Part shown: in pieces, positions 37,781-47,870 of the stretch
How the letters are laid out: every line of letters starts with the position of its first letter
Numbering within the stretch: the stretch's first letter is position 1
Source: Atherix ibis
Lineage: Eukaryota; Arthropoda; Insecta; Diptera; Athericidae
Assembly (NCBI GenBank): GCA_958298945.1
Contig: OY282606.1
Location: 44,839,920-44,903,919 of the forward strand
Direction: 5' to 3'
Length of the DNA: 64,000 nucleotides
The notes under the pieces: generated by a model
Told to the model about the DNA's origin: nothing
Databases searched by the model: none
Seen by the model: the letters and a program-made list of their open reading frames with translations, nothing else
Program-made: the position numbers and the translations under genes

Positions 37781-37895
37781 TAAGACTTATAGATATTGGC
37801 TAAATCAGTAGAACTAGAGAATTTCCAGACACCTAAGAACTCCCGACACCTAAGACTTATAGATATTAGCTAAATCAGTAGAACTAGAGAATTTC
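37781..37895. repeat. 45-base direct duplication, offset 70
   Basis: A 45-base unit starting TAAGACTTATAGATATTGGC at 37781-37825 recurs at 37851-37895 with one mismatch. Confidence 0.85.
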
Positions 37896-37988
37896 GTAAA
37901 CTGCTTCAAGAAAGCTAAAAGTTTTGCTACATTAAGATAATCAATATTAAATATGTTGTCATTTCAGCGGAAGAAGTTATTAATAAAC

Positions 37989-38069
37989 ATACCAAGAATT
38001 AAAAGTCCTATTGGATTCTCACTTTTTATATTATACCAAGAATTGAAAGTCCTATGGGATTCTCACTTA
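37989..38069. repeat. about 37-base direct duplication, offset 44
   Basis: The unit ATACCAAGAATT(A/G)AAAGTCCTAT through GGATTCTCACTT occurs at 37989-38026 and 38033-38069. It lies immediately before the small-RNA concatemer. Confidence 0.85.
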
Positions 38070-38070
38070 T

Positions 38071-38128
38071 TTTTATCTGGCCTTCACCCAGAAGGCCCGG
38101 GTGCATTTACCGGTATGAGAAATTTTTT
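38071..38128 (+). other. GC-rich leader ending in T run; possible 3' end of another polymerase III RNA
   Basis: It contains a perfect 6-base stem (GGCCTT at 38079-38084 with AAGGCC at 38092-38097), then CCCGGGTGCATTTACCGGTA, and ends in ATTTTTT. It is joined directly to the 5'-cut U6 in the same way the 5S segment is joined to the next U6. I cannot name the RNA. Confidence 0.3.
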
Positions 38129-38207
38129 ATTGGAACGATTCAGAGAAGATTAGCATGGCCCCTGCACAAGGATGACACGCAAAATCGTGAAGTGTTCCAC
38201 ATTTTTT
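38129..38207 (+). ncRNA. U6 snRNA pseudogene 1, 5'-truncated
   Basis: Matches U6 from ATTGGAACGAT to the 3' end GTTCCACATTTTTT, with AGATTAGCATGGCCCCTG and AAGGATGACACGCAAAATCG. The first ~32 nucleotides, including the 5' stem-loop, are missing, and ACAGAGA reads TCAGAGA. The T run is followed at once by 5S sequence. Confidence 0.95.
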
Positions 38208-38328
38208 GCATCCATATCGTCCTGGATCCACCGGCTCTCGTCCGATCACCGAAGTTAAGCAGGACTGGGCGTGGTTAGTACTTAGATGTGTGACCGTTTG
38301 GAAACATCGCGTGACGCAGGTTATTTTT
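38208..38328 (+). rRNA. 5S rRNA pseudogene, near full length
   Basis: Reads TCCATATCGTCCTGGATCCA, TCTCGTCCGATCACCGAAGT, TAAGCAGGACTGGGCGTGG, TTAGTACTTAGATG and GTGACCGTTTGGAAACATCG, ending GCAGGTTATTTTT. This spans the A box and C box of the internal promoter. A few bases at the 5' end and several stem positions differ from normal 5S, so it is unlikely to be functional. Confidence 0.93.
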
Positions 38329-38408
38329 AATTGGAACGATATAGAGAAGATTAGCATGGCCTCTGCTGCAAGGATGACACGCAAAATCGTGAAGCGTTCC
38401 ACATTTTT
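38329..38408 (+). ncRNA. U6 snRNA pseudogene 2, 5'-truncated
   Basis: Begins AATTGGAACGATATAGAG, within a base or two of the point where copy 1 begins, and ends GAAGCGTTCCACATTTTT. ACAGAGA reads ATAGAGA, and the CCCCTGCGC segment reads CCTCTGCTGC. The next base starts 7SL sequence. Confidence 0.95.
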
Positions 38409-38699
38409 AACTGGGTGGTTGGCATCACCTGTAATCCGGCTTCTCGGAGGTTGGAGTTCGGAACGATTTGAGATCGGGGTCATTGTGTGTTGTACTAGGG
38501 CATGTTGACGGAGCGTATATTGCCATCAATATGGGCGTCATGGAGGAGTCCGCGGCATCCAGGTTAGCTAAGGAGGGATAAACCGGGCCAGAGTGAAAAC
38601 CAGCAGCCAAAATGTCTCCTGTGGCGAGCAGTAGTGGGAAAACACTCCGGAGTGCACTACCGGCGTCAGCCGGACCAATAAAGTTGAACCGAATTCTTT
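38409..38699 (+). ncRNA. 7SL (SRP) RNA copy, near full length
   Basis: About 291 nucleotides; the fly gene is close to 300. The Alu-domain start reads CTGGGTGGTTGGCATCACC and TGTAATCCGGCTTCTCGGAG, followed by the central GCCATCAATATGGGCGTC, GGTTAGCTAAGGAGGGATAA and ACCGGGCCAG. The S-domain GAAAACCAGCAGCC and GAGCAGTAGTGGG, which in SRP RNA lie in the SRP54-binding helix, are present. It ends GTCAGCCGGACCAATAAAG and GAATTCTTT. It is sandwiched between U6 copies with no promoter of its own, so it is most likely a retrocopy. Confidence 0.92.
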
Positions 38700-38789
38700 G
38701 TTGTTGCTTCGGCAGAACATATACTAAAATTGAAACGATACAGAGAATATTAGCATGGCCCCTGCGCAAGGATGACACACAAAATCGTG
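38700..38789 (+). ncRNA. U6 snRNA pseudogene 3, complete 5' end, 3'-truncated
   Basis: Begins GTTGTTGCTTCGGCAGAACA and TATACTAAAATTG, keeps ACAGAGA and AGCATGGCCCCTGCGCAAGG, and stops after CAAAATCGTG, about 17 bases short of the U6 3' end. Non-U6 sequence CATAAAAAGG follows. Confidence 0.95.
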
Positions 38790-38984
38790 GCATAAAAAGG
38801 TAAAATAGCTAACAAGGGGCAAAAGTAGACACGTGGCTGGCAAATGTGATATTAAAATTCATAGTAAACCTTTAATATCACATAGTAAACCCTATGGGGT
38901 GGTAGTCATGGACAAAAATGATGTGGAAAGAAAAGGAGGAAATGGAGAAGGAACGGAAGGAGAAAAAGGTCAGGATATTACAAG

Positions 38985-39560
38985 GTAGCTGACCACTGCT
39001 CACAGAGCAGAGTACAGACCTAAAGTACTCTAATAAAAACATAGGTACCACGGGAACCGAGACGCCCCACAGAACGAAATTCAAAATATTAAAGAGATCT
39101 TTCAGGATTATGGCGTCGAAGCTCTTCACAGCTTTCATGCATAATGCTTTTATAGTATTTGCTTGTATATGCTAATGTGAGTGGAGTTGTACCCGTTTGT
39201 GTCTATAAAAAAAATGAACTATTGTAGTTCTGTGCTCGATTATTGGTGAGGTGCTTCGGCATTTACGTGGTGGCTGTGGTTGAAACCTATATCGGGGGTA
39301 CGATCTGCGGCTCGCAGGTGGGAGATAACTGGCAATTATCTCGGGCGCTGCCACTGCTAATGACAGCAGAGATTTAGATAGTCCTCGCCACCAACAGTTG
39401 GAGTAGTCAGCTTGTAAATGATTGCTGACTGCTAAAAAATTTTATGGTAGTGCGCTGATTGGGCGTATCTCAATCCTTTTGGTTGATGAAACTCGTGTCG
39501 TAGATAGCTAACGAGTGGTATGGCACGTTAAATCAAATAATAAACTGTAGGGACAGCAGA
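38985..39560 (+). mobile_element. LINE 3' UTR-like repeat downstream of the small-RNA concatemer
   Basis: Homologous in order to 15950-16400: AAGTACTCT, GACGCCCC, ACGTGGTGGCTGTGG, GGGGTACGATCT, ATTATCTCGG, CCACTGCTAATGACAG, CTCGCCACCA, GGAGTAGTCAGCTT and GGCACGTTAAAT. No ORF remains before it. Same strand as the concatemer, and separated from it by about 195 bases of unidentified sequence holding a purine-rich stretch at 38920-38970. Confidence 0.7.
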
Positions 39561-41745
39561 CATTACTACGTCTTTGTATTATTATACCAAATGGTATTGT
39601 AATATTACTTATCAATACTAAGAATCTATCGGCTTTTAATTAACATGGAATTATTTTGGAAATCCAGTAACTTCAGTACAAATTTTAATGAAAATAACCA
39701 TTAAGAAGGGGTAAAACTAGTTAATTGATAATAAAATATACCCAATTTTAATTTTTTTTTCTGTTATATTCAATTTAGTAGAAAATGATAATAAAAAAAG
39801 TAGACATATTCATTTTAAAAAATTCTATTCTATTTTTAATATTAGTTGGGCCCAACCAACATCTGATAGCCATGAAATTGTATAGATTTTTAATAAAACA
39901 TAAATAAAAATAAATTATAAAAGAATATAGAATATCAGTTAAAGACCAAAACAGATTTGTATAATTAAAATAAGGAAAATGATACCAAATAAATTTGACA
40001 ATTTAGTATATATATTGGAGAATTTAGTATAATTGAAGTATTTATTTGACGATGTTCCCAAAATACTTTTTAGAAATTTGGATTATGAACATTTCATATC
40101 TACAAATGATAGAAAAAAAAATTATAAATTATCATAATTTATCAGATATTTCGAACCAAAAGAAAAGCAAAGATTTCTGAAAAGTAAAATTTTCAATTTA
40201 TTTCGACAATAATTTAATGGGTCCACCGAGAAGAGAGTTGATATTATTCAAACAGTTTCTATTAAAATAACAAAAGATAATATTTTGGTAAAGGAGAGAT
40301 AAAAGTCTCAAAGTATATGGAGCTGGTATTTCATTTAATTGAGATAACGAAGCTAGAGAAATTATGGCAAATTAACTTTCACCAATCAAATTATATTTTG
40401 GAGAAAGTCTGTGAAATTTTTCAATTTCTTATTTTATTATAATTTTATAAAAGAAATCTCTTCTGAATTGAATATTAAATGCAAACAATATTAAATAATG
40501 ATGGATTCCATTGACAAAAGTAAAAACAAATCAACATATATATATAAAATCTTAGATTGTTGAATTATTTGCAAAGTTTGTCTAAAATGACTGGTATATT
40601 CAATGGCTTACAGCAGAGGACAATTTTAATTAAAGGTTTAAATCAATTTAAATAATTTTGGTTCTATTTATTTGTTTACATAATTTTCTATTTCATACTC
40701 TAAATGAGTTATTTATGAAGAAATCATTAATAAAGTATTATATGAACAATATTCTCTGAAGGCTTTTCAAGGTATTCGTAAAGATGAATGTACTTAAGAA
40801 TTTCAATGGTAAGGAGAATGACATTCATTTGAAATTCTATTGATTCCTTTTTTTCTTCAAACATATAATTTGTACTTATTTCATTATTTTATATCATATT
40901 TGAGTTATACACCTTGTATAGTAGTTATTTCCATATTGTAAAAGAACAAGCTCAAAAGAGAATAACAAAAAAAAAGGACTCGATTATAAGGAATATGCCA
41001 AGAATTTGAGTTCATTAAATACGTAAAGTACAAAATTTTAGTAGAGCGTAAAAATAATAGAGTCAGTTTTGTTGAGGAATTCCTTTATTTGTAATGGAAT
41101 GCCGTAGTGAATTGTACTCGTTCCATTAAAATAAAATATTTATCTTAGAGTATCTTAGGGCATATTATTTGTTTTTTTTTTTCTTTCAGTTTTATGATTT
41201 CTTCGAATATTTATAATGAGAATAATATATAACAATATATTTTTGTAAATAAAATTTCCTTTAAAATAATAATTAATTAAATGTAGTTAAATATATACTC
41301 TTAATTATTAAGTAAGAATTTTCCTTTGTTATCATAATAGTTATTGATTTATATAAAAATTATATATAATTCAGAGTATAGATGAGTATACAGATTGTTT
41401 GAAATATTCACATTTGGAAGTGTATAATTCTTTCTGATGAGGAATTTTGAATTCAGTTAAAAAAAAAACTTTTATTCGATAAAAGGATATTTTAATTATT
41501 TTAAAAAATTTATAAAATACCATTAATTGCATTAATTAGAATACTGAGTTGTAAGAAAATAAAAAAATCCGGAATTACTTCAAAGATACATTTTATGAAA
41601 GAAAACTACCTCAACGACTATTTGTCAATTTCACAAGAATCCTTGTATCTGAATCAAAATTATATTGTAGGAAAAGTTCTTGATACACAGGGTTGGCGAT
41701 CTATTAGGTTTATTTTTAAACTGAAAGAAAACATACATTTGTATA
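39561..41745. other. no feature recognised
   Basis: Very AT-rich sequence up to the left end of mariner copy 3. No coding or RNA signal was seen. Confidence 0.45.
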
Positions 41746-42986
41746 AGCAAATAAATCCGCTCTTTGGTCATAGATGGCGTGAGTGAGCGTATTAAGCTAC
41801 CATGGGCACGCCATACTTTTTTTATGAGTTTGACATCTGTCAACATTAATCAGTGCACATTCTGTCAACATTAATCAGTGTAGTTTTGTACCAGAAAAAG
41901 AGCATATTCGGGAACTTTTTTATGAGTTTGACATCTGTCAACATTAATCAGTGTAGTTTTGTACCAGAAAAAGAGCATATTCGGGAAGCTCTGCTTTTCT
42001 GCTTCAATTTGAAGTAATCGACTGCCGAATCGCATCGAATGCTTATGGGTGCCTATGGTGACAGTATTTTATCGGAAACAACGTGCCGAGATTGGTTTCG
42101 TCGGTTCGAAGACGGAAATTTTGACTTGTGGGACAAGAAGCGTGAAAATCGGCCTAGGAAGGTTGAGGACCATCAATTGCAGGCTCTTGTGGACGAAAAC
42201 GATACCCAATCGTAAAAAAATGTCGCGGAGCAATTGGGTGTTACTCAACCAGCCATTTCCATGGGTCTGTGTGCCATGGGGAAGATTGAAAAGATCAGAA
42301 AATGGGTGCCGGATGAATTGACTGATAGGCAGATGAAGCGACGCCAAAACACATGCGAAATCTTGCTCGCCAGACAAAAAAGAAATTCGTTCCTTCATTG
42401 GATTGTGATAGGCAATGAAAAGTGGATATATTTCGAGAATCCTAAACGCAAGAAATCGTGGGTTGATCCCGGCCAGCCATCAACATCTTCCCCAAGACCA
42501 AATCGCTTCGGACGGAAGACGATGCTGTGCGTTTGGTGGGATCAGTCTACTATAAGATGTTGAAACCTGGTGAAACTGTCAATGCCCACCACTACCACCA
42601 ACAACTGATCAAATTGCATCGTGCTCTGCGTGTAAAAAGTATGGATTATCAACAAAGACATGACACACGTCAAAAGTGGTCCGAAACTACTTGGAGACAC
42701 TCAACTGGGAGGTGCTACCCCACCCTGATTATTCGCCAGACCAGGCGCCTTCCGACTACCACCGGTTTTCGTCGATGGGCCACGCGCTTACTGAGCAATA
42801 AGAATTTGTGGATTCTTACGAAGACGTCCGAAAATGGCTTGATTTTTTTGGCGTGGTATCCACAAATTGCCCAAGAGATAGGAAAAATCTGTAGCTAGCA
42901 AGGGAAAGTACTTTGAATAAATTTGTTTTTGCTTTCTATGAAAAAAAAACATGTGCTTTTTGACTAAAAAACAGCGGATTTAAGCT
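41746..42986 (+). mobile_element. mariner family A, copy 3, near full length, defective
   Basis: The left end is mutated (AGCAAATAAATCCGCTCTTT). The right end keeps CAGCGGATTTAAGCT before TA. The 5' UTR and first codons are duplicated at an offset of 73 bases (41822-41987), and no ATG stands in front of the VPEKEHIREALLFC frame. Downstream come TTCRDWFRRFEDGN-like, ISMGLCAMGKIEKIRKWVPD, VIGNEKWIYFENPKRKKSWV and YKMLKPGETVNAHHYHQQLI. The first catalytic Asp has become Asn (GNEK), and the HDNAPSHT block with the second Asp is deleted near 42660. Confidence 0.92.
41822..41987. repeat. 73-base direct duplication inside mariner copy 3
   Basis: TATGAGTTTGACATCTGTCA and AGTTTTGTACCAGAAAAAGA recur at an offset of 73; the first unit also has an extra short repeat of CTGTCAACATTAATCAGTG. 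Confidence 0.88.
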
Positions 42987-43689
42987 TATATATCTGGCAA
43001 GCAAACATCAAAAATATTTATTGAAAATAAAAGTAGAATTAATTGTAATTATACTACGATCATAAGAGCATTTGGCGACTTTATGGTGCTTTTAGGTTGG
43101 CATTGCCAGCTTCCCTAATGAAATTAGCCGATGGTAATTTGGAGAGAAAAGTTACACATTGTTATATTTTGTGGAGCAAATTAACATTATAAAGAAGGTT
43201 AAAAAGAGGGTTTGAACAAATAATTGTTGGTTCTAGGATCTCCATAATGGAAAGAGTTCTATTCAAATACAAATTTTTGGTTAATTCATTTAAAATATAG
43301 GGAATGGTGAGTTGAACGCCACAGGATAAAGAATGTTACAGAAGAGAGTGCGGTATGATTCTATTTGAAAATTAATCCTTCCATTGTGGAACTCCCAGAC
43401 CCAATAACTTCTCTCCCAAGTCCTTTCATTAATTTTCTAATAGAAAATATGTTTCATTAAATTTAACTTCTTCTAATTGCACCCTCCAACTAACCAGTTG
43501 CATTAAGTAAGCGGGCAATGCCAAGCCACACGTAACAAAAAATCGCTTAATGGCCTCAAAATCCTAGTGCTACAGAAAGCCTCTGACTCTTGTTTTAAAG
43601 ACCTTACGATGTTATATTTGCTTATTCCTATTAGTAGCATAGGCATAAAAAAATAGAGCATCGTTAACCCTTTACCCATGAGTAGGCTA
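42987..43689. other. no feature recognised
   Basis: AT-rich, with no coding similarity found; it leads into the degenerate tandem array. Confidence 0.4.
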
Positions 43690-44530
43690 ACCATTTGGTT
43701 TCAATGTCATCGATGTCAATACGTCGAGCCTAGGCCACTATATATGACCCCAGATCACTGACCTTACTTGCGAGACTAGGTCATAATCACCTTATGCCTA
43801 CTATTAGGCTTATTTAAAATTGTACCAAGACTATTGACTCTACTTTGAGATTAAGTCATTGATCCTAATATGAGACTTGGTCACTAGTAGGATATTCGTA
43901 AATATTAGTCAAGATCTCTGACCCCTCGAATGAGACTGAGTTCATGTTTGGATTTGCTAGTACTTGTAATTATTAGATTGACTACTTGATCATGGGTTGC
44001 GTACAGATGGTCGAACGTAAGGTCATTATTCACTCTTACTAAAATAGGTAGGCCAATCGACTTATTTTTTCTGAGAAATATAATGCCTGAGAAAGGTCAG
44101 TAAAAGACTAGTCTTATGAGACTAGGTAAATAGTCAAAGTTGCTTACAAATAAGCCAACGTAGGATGATTATCTGATCATACTAGAAGACCTAACATTCG
44201 ACCTGCTTGCAAATGTACCTGCTTTAATATTAGTCAAGATCACTGACCCTTTTAACTAGGGCAAAGTTTGGGTTACCAATACGAGTATATGTGTTTAATA
44301 TATTGACTATTGTCATAATAATAGGTCTATGGCTGAGTTGCTTATAAATGATCCAACATGAGGTCATTATTTGCCCTACTAACGCAAGCAAAGCTTTATT
44401 TCAAGAGAACCAATGTCATTGACCTTAATATGAGACTAGATCACTAGCTGGATTTGCTAATATACGAGATAAGATTACTAAACTTTTGCAGAAAGCCTAA
44501 TACCTAAATTTGTTTATATATTAGCCAAGA
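43690..44530. repeat. long degenerate tandem array
   Basis: Words such as GATCACTGACC, TGAGACTAGGTCA, AATATTAGTCAAGATC, GAGGTCATTATT and GGATTTGCTAATA recur about every 50-110 bases, with much divergence. No ORF. It looks like an old satellite or minisatellite block. Confidence 0.55.
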
Positions 44531-44597
44531 TTATTTTCTTTTTACACGATATTGAGCCAATTATTACTGCCTTTTGGATTCGGCCAATAATTGGGTT

Positions 44598-44726
44598 TGG
44601 TCATTTAATTTTTAATTAAATTGGCTAAAATATGATAATTTTAAGAAATTATCATATTTTAGCCAATTTAATTTTAAAATTGGTCATTTAAAATTAAATT
44701 GGCTAAAATATGATAATTTTAAGAAA
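44598..44726. repeat. 28-base perfect inverted repeat plus a third direct copy
   Basis: Arms 44614-44641 and 44646-44673 are perfect complements around the 4-base loop TAAG. A third copy, in the orientation of the left arm, lies at 44691-44726, preceded like the first by GGTCATTTAA. The unit contains TTGGCTAAAATATGATAAT. Confidence 0.92.
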
Positions 44727-46689
44727 ACATAAAAAATATTTTAAATTAAAACAAAAATATTTTAAAAAAATTGTGAGGAAATAATAATTATAAAATATTT
44801 TGTCACATGAACAAAATGTACTCAGAATCAATTCGCACATATCAAAAGGGGTTTTTACCCAAATCCCTGCTTTTATTTTTTTTTGTAATATCATTTATTT
44901 TTCCCAAAAATACTAAATAATATCTACTTATCGTATTCTTTAATATTTATAAATTAGAAAACTGATTTCAATTTAGGCTAAGGCAAAAAATGTCAGGCAC
45001 GTTCTTGGTATCAATTTGAGAAAGTAGAAAATGAGCTTGTGTTGTTCTAAAAGGAGTTTACTTAGCAATTTTTATATAGAAATTTATAAAGCCACAAATA
45101 AGTTGTGAGAAAATGTACTATTGTTAATAATAAATTTCTGACCACGATAAAATTTGCAGTATAACCAAATTGAATGTTGAATTTAGTGTTTGGTTGTATA
45201 CGACGATGACCAAAAGAATTTGTACACAGAAAATAACATAAATTCAGCAGATAAACATTGTGTTTAGGTTAAAAATTTATGTTGGAAATCATGTGGGTAT
45301 TCTTCTTACTTTGCTGTAAACATATAAGTATAAGTGTCTGACTATTTCTTATGTTGATTTTCACATCTCTCACGATAGAATATTTGCACATGATTTTAGG
45401 TGATACTCTACTACTTGGTACACGGAACTACGAAAGATACGTGGGAGAGGACTCCAATTCGACTAACAGCTTTTCAGTTTAGTTCAAGCAAGTACAACCC
45501 TTGACAGTATCCGGTTTCGATAGATACAACGAATACCAGTACCACTATCAGTACTACTAATAACAAATCGATATTCAATATATTTTTGATAGAGCATTTT
45601 ATATCGAATACTAAACGCTACCGAGACTAATAAATTAAACCAGGTTGAAAGCTTTCGTTTGTATTGAAAATTATTCATTTTCAAGGTATTTCGAATTATG
45701 GTATTCTAAACTGCAATTACTTTAATGAATAATATTTAAGTATAGTTTTTGGTAAAAGATTATTATAGATAATTTTTAATAATGCCTTAGTTTTTCGGGG
45801 CATCCTCGATATTAGCTATATTCAAAATATTTCTCGATAGCTTTATAATTTCCACATAAGAAAATAATTATAATAATAATTATCATATATCAATTAGCTT
45901 GAAATATTTAATTATAAAATAACTTAATTTAATATATATATATATATATTATTGGATATAAATGGTTTTAATTTGATGGAGAATCTGATTTGTAGAAATA
46001 TCCTTTTTCTGATATCTTTAAAGTCAATAAATTAAACTTCTTACGAATCTTTTTTCTTATCTATAATTCAATATATTATATTGCAGATATTCTCTTATTG
46101 GAATTTGGAAAAATAAATCAGATAAAGCAAAAATCCTTGATTTATTGAAGATAAACGAATTTTTTGAACTGTAGTATCCCTTAATTAATTTTATCCCTTA
46201 GAAAGTATTTAATATTTTATTTAAATAAAACAAGAAAAATAAGATACATTTTCAATGTTTAAATTCTTATTAAATTTTTTAGGTATAATTTTACACTCTT
46301 TAAATAAGAGAAAATTTTTTTAATAATTTTATTGATTTCTTAATAAAAGAAAAATAAATGTTATCACATTATAGGATAAAATGTAAGAGATTAAATGTAA
46401 AGCGTTTATTAATATATTTATTAAAAATTTATTTTTAAATAAATTTAATCATGAAATTCATCCCTTATTTATTTATTTATTTATTTTTTTGGTTGGCTAT
46501 TAAATACAAAAATTGTGTATTATTTAGCACTTAAATTTGTTGGTTAAGTCAATTTTTATGAATGAAACAAAAAAAATTAAGAAATGATTAATTTACTAAA
46601 ACAAAATAAAAATTTAAAAAGTTACAAAGAATAACTTATAAATACTTCGCAGAAATTTTATCAATTTTTATTTGGAACTAAAAACACCT
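44727..46689. other. no gene recognised
   Basis: AT-rich, with a (TA)n tract near 45935-45950 and a (TTTA)n tract near 46466-46490. Nothing coding was identified. Confidence 0.45.
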
Positions 46690-47130
46690 CGTGATTATGC
46701 TTGAAATAAAACGTTATTCAAATGGCTACCAGGAGACTTCTTGCAGGACTCGATTCAGTTGTTCGCACATTTCAGGCTGTAATTCGGCCATTACCTGATG
46801 GGTGTTGGTTTGTAAATACTCTATAGTATAAAAATTGTCTGACATCAACAATCTCTAAATTAAGCATCCTGGGCACAATAAAGCTAAATTTTGCCGTGTT
46901 GTATGACTTATGAAACACGTGGTAAAAATTTTCAAATTCAGTCTAAAAATAATTGATTATTATACAAATCAAAATTGACAGAAACAATATCTTCTTCTTT
47001 ATTTTCATAAAAATACGGGGGCCAATAACACCTTGAGACCAAAATGTACACTAGACAATCAGTTTTTGCAGATACGAGGAATTTTGAATTTCCGCGGGTT
47101 ACGTATATTCGATTTTCGATTTTTTTGTGA
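46690..47130 (-). mobile_element. LTPLDYFLWG-type DDE transposon relic
   Basis: At 46700-46790 the minus strand reads the family C-terminal pattern MCEQLNRVLQEVSW followed by a degraded HLNNVLF-like end. Around 47000-47060 GVIGPRIFMK-like and LIVXCTFWSQGVIGP-like pieces match the YFF/DGVIGPYFF region of the copy at 25 kb. Poorly preserved; the limits are rough. Confidence 0.4.
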
Positions 47131-47239
47131 CATTATATTAGTACTCATGTGTCTCATTTATGCCGACAATTGAATGTTCAGTTAATTTTTGATAGCTGCG
47201 GCCATTTTGAATGTTTTAGTTAATTTTTGACAGCTGCAA

Positions 47240-47340
47240 GCAATGCTCAATCATCCTAATGGAAGCTACCGCACGAGCCAAGACCGAAAAAGCGCGCCGA
47301 GTTCGGTCGAATGTGAAGGTTTTGCTTACAGTTGCTTACT
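47240..47340 (+). mobile_element. mariner fragment
   Basis: The plus strand reads AKTEKARRVRSNVKVLLTVA, matching KARQVRSNMKVLLTVFFD of the mariner at 59 kb. No other part of that element is evident here. Confidence 0.5.
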
Positions 47341-47379
47341 TTTGCTCAAACAAAATTTTCTCCAGTGGTTGGAAATTTT

Positions 47380-47870
47380 TCTAGAGCCACATATAAAAAC
47401 CTACAAGTGACTATAGTCTGCAAAAATGACTGTCTTCTTCGTAGTAATTTTATCTGAAGGTATCATTTGGTTGTATTTCTTTGAAATTAAAGAAGGACAG
47501 ACCGTTACCGTCAATACTGACCACTATGTTAATATGATAACCGAATTTTTTTAACCTGAACTTGAAGATTTTATTCTAGATTATATGCGGTTTCTACAAA
47601 ACAAGCCACACAACATATACTCAAAAAATTCCCAGAACGCGTAATTTTGATATTTGATAATGTCAATTGTCCTTTAAGACTGAGCGCTTTGCCGCCGTTG
47701 AACTTTGTTTTGTAATTCTACATAAACAATCATATAAACGCATATATTGTAGTTCTCAAACTTAAAAGTACTTAAAAGCTACTATCTCTTAAGGAAAGAT
47801 CAAATTGCAGCCCGAAATGTGCCAAAAAACCATCAAAAGTGACCTTAAAAGAATTGAATCCTGTAAGAAG
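47380..47870 (+). mobile_element. LTPLDYFLWG-type DDE transposon relic, plus strand
   Basis: Reads VILSEGIIWLYFFEIKEGQT, VTVNTDHYVNMITEFF, PELEDFILDYMRFLQNKPHN, then LRKDQIAARNVPKNHQK-like text. This matches the middle and C-terminal parts of the DDE family. It is in opposite orientation to the piece at 46690-47130. Confidence 0.6.

Noticed and set aside
38208..38328. Functional 5S rRNA gene
   Set aside because: Stem positions are mutated, it is fused to U6 on both sides, and there is only one copy; a retrocopy explains it better.
38127..38508. Open frames of about 100 codons over the small-RNA region, both strands
   Set aside because: They are translations of U6, 5S and 7SL sequence, not proteins.
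38409..38699. Functional 7SL gene
   Set aside because: Its 5' flank is a U6 3' end rather than an upstream promoter. Not fully excluded, because the RNA body is well preserved.
43690..44530. CRISPR-like array
   Set aside because: The repeats are degenerate and unevenly spaced, and the window is eukaryotic.
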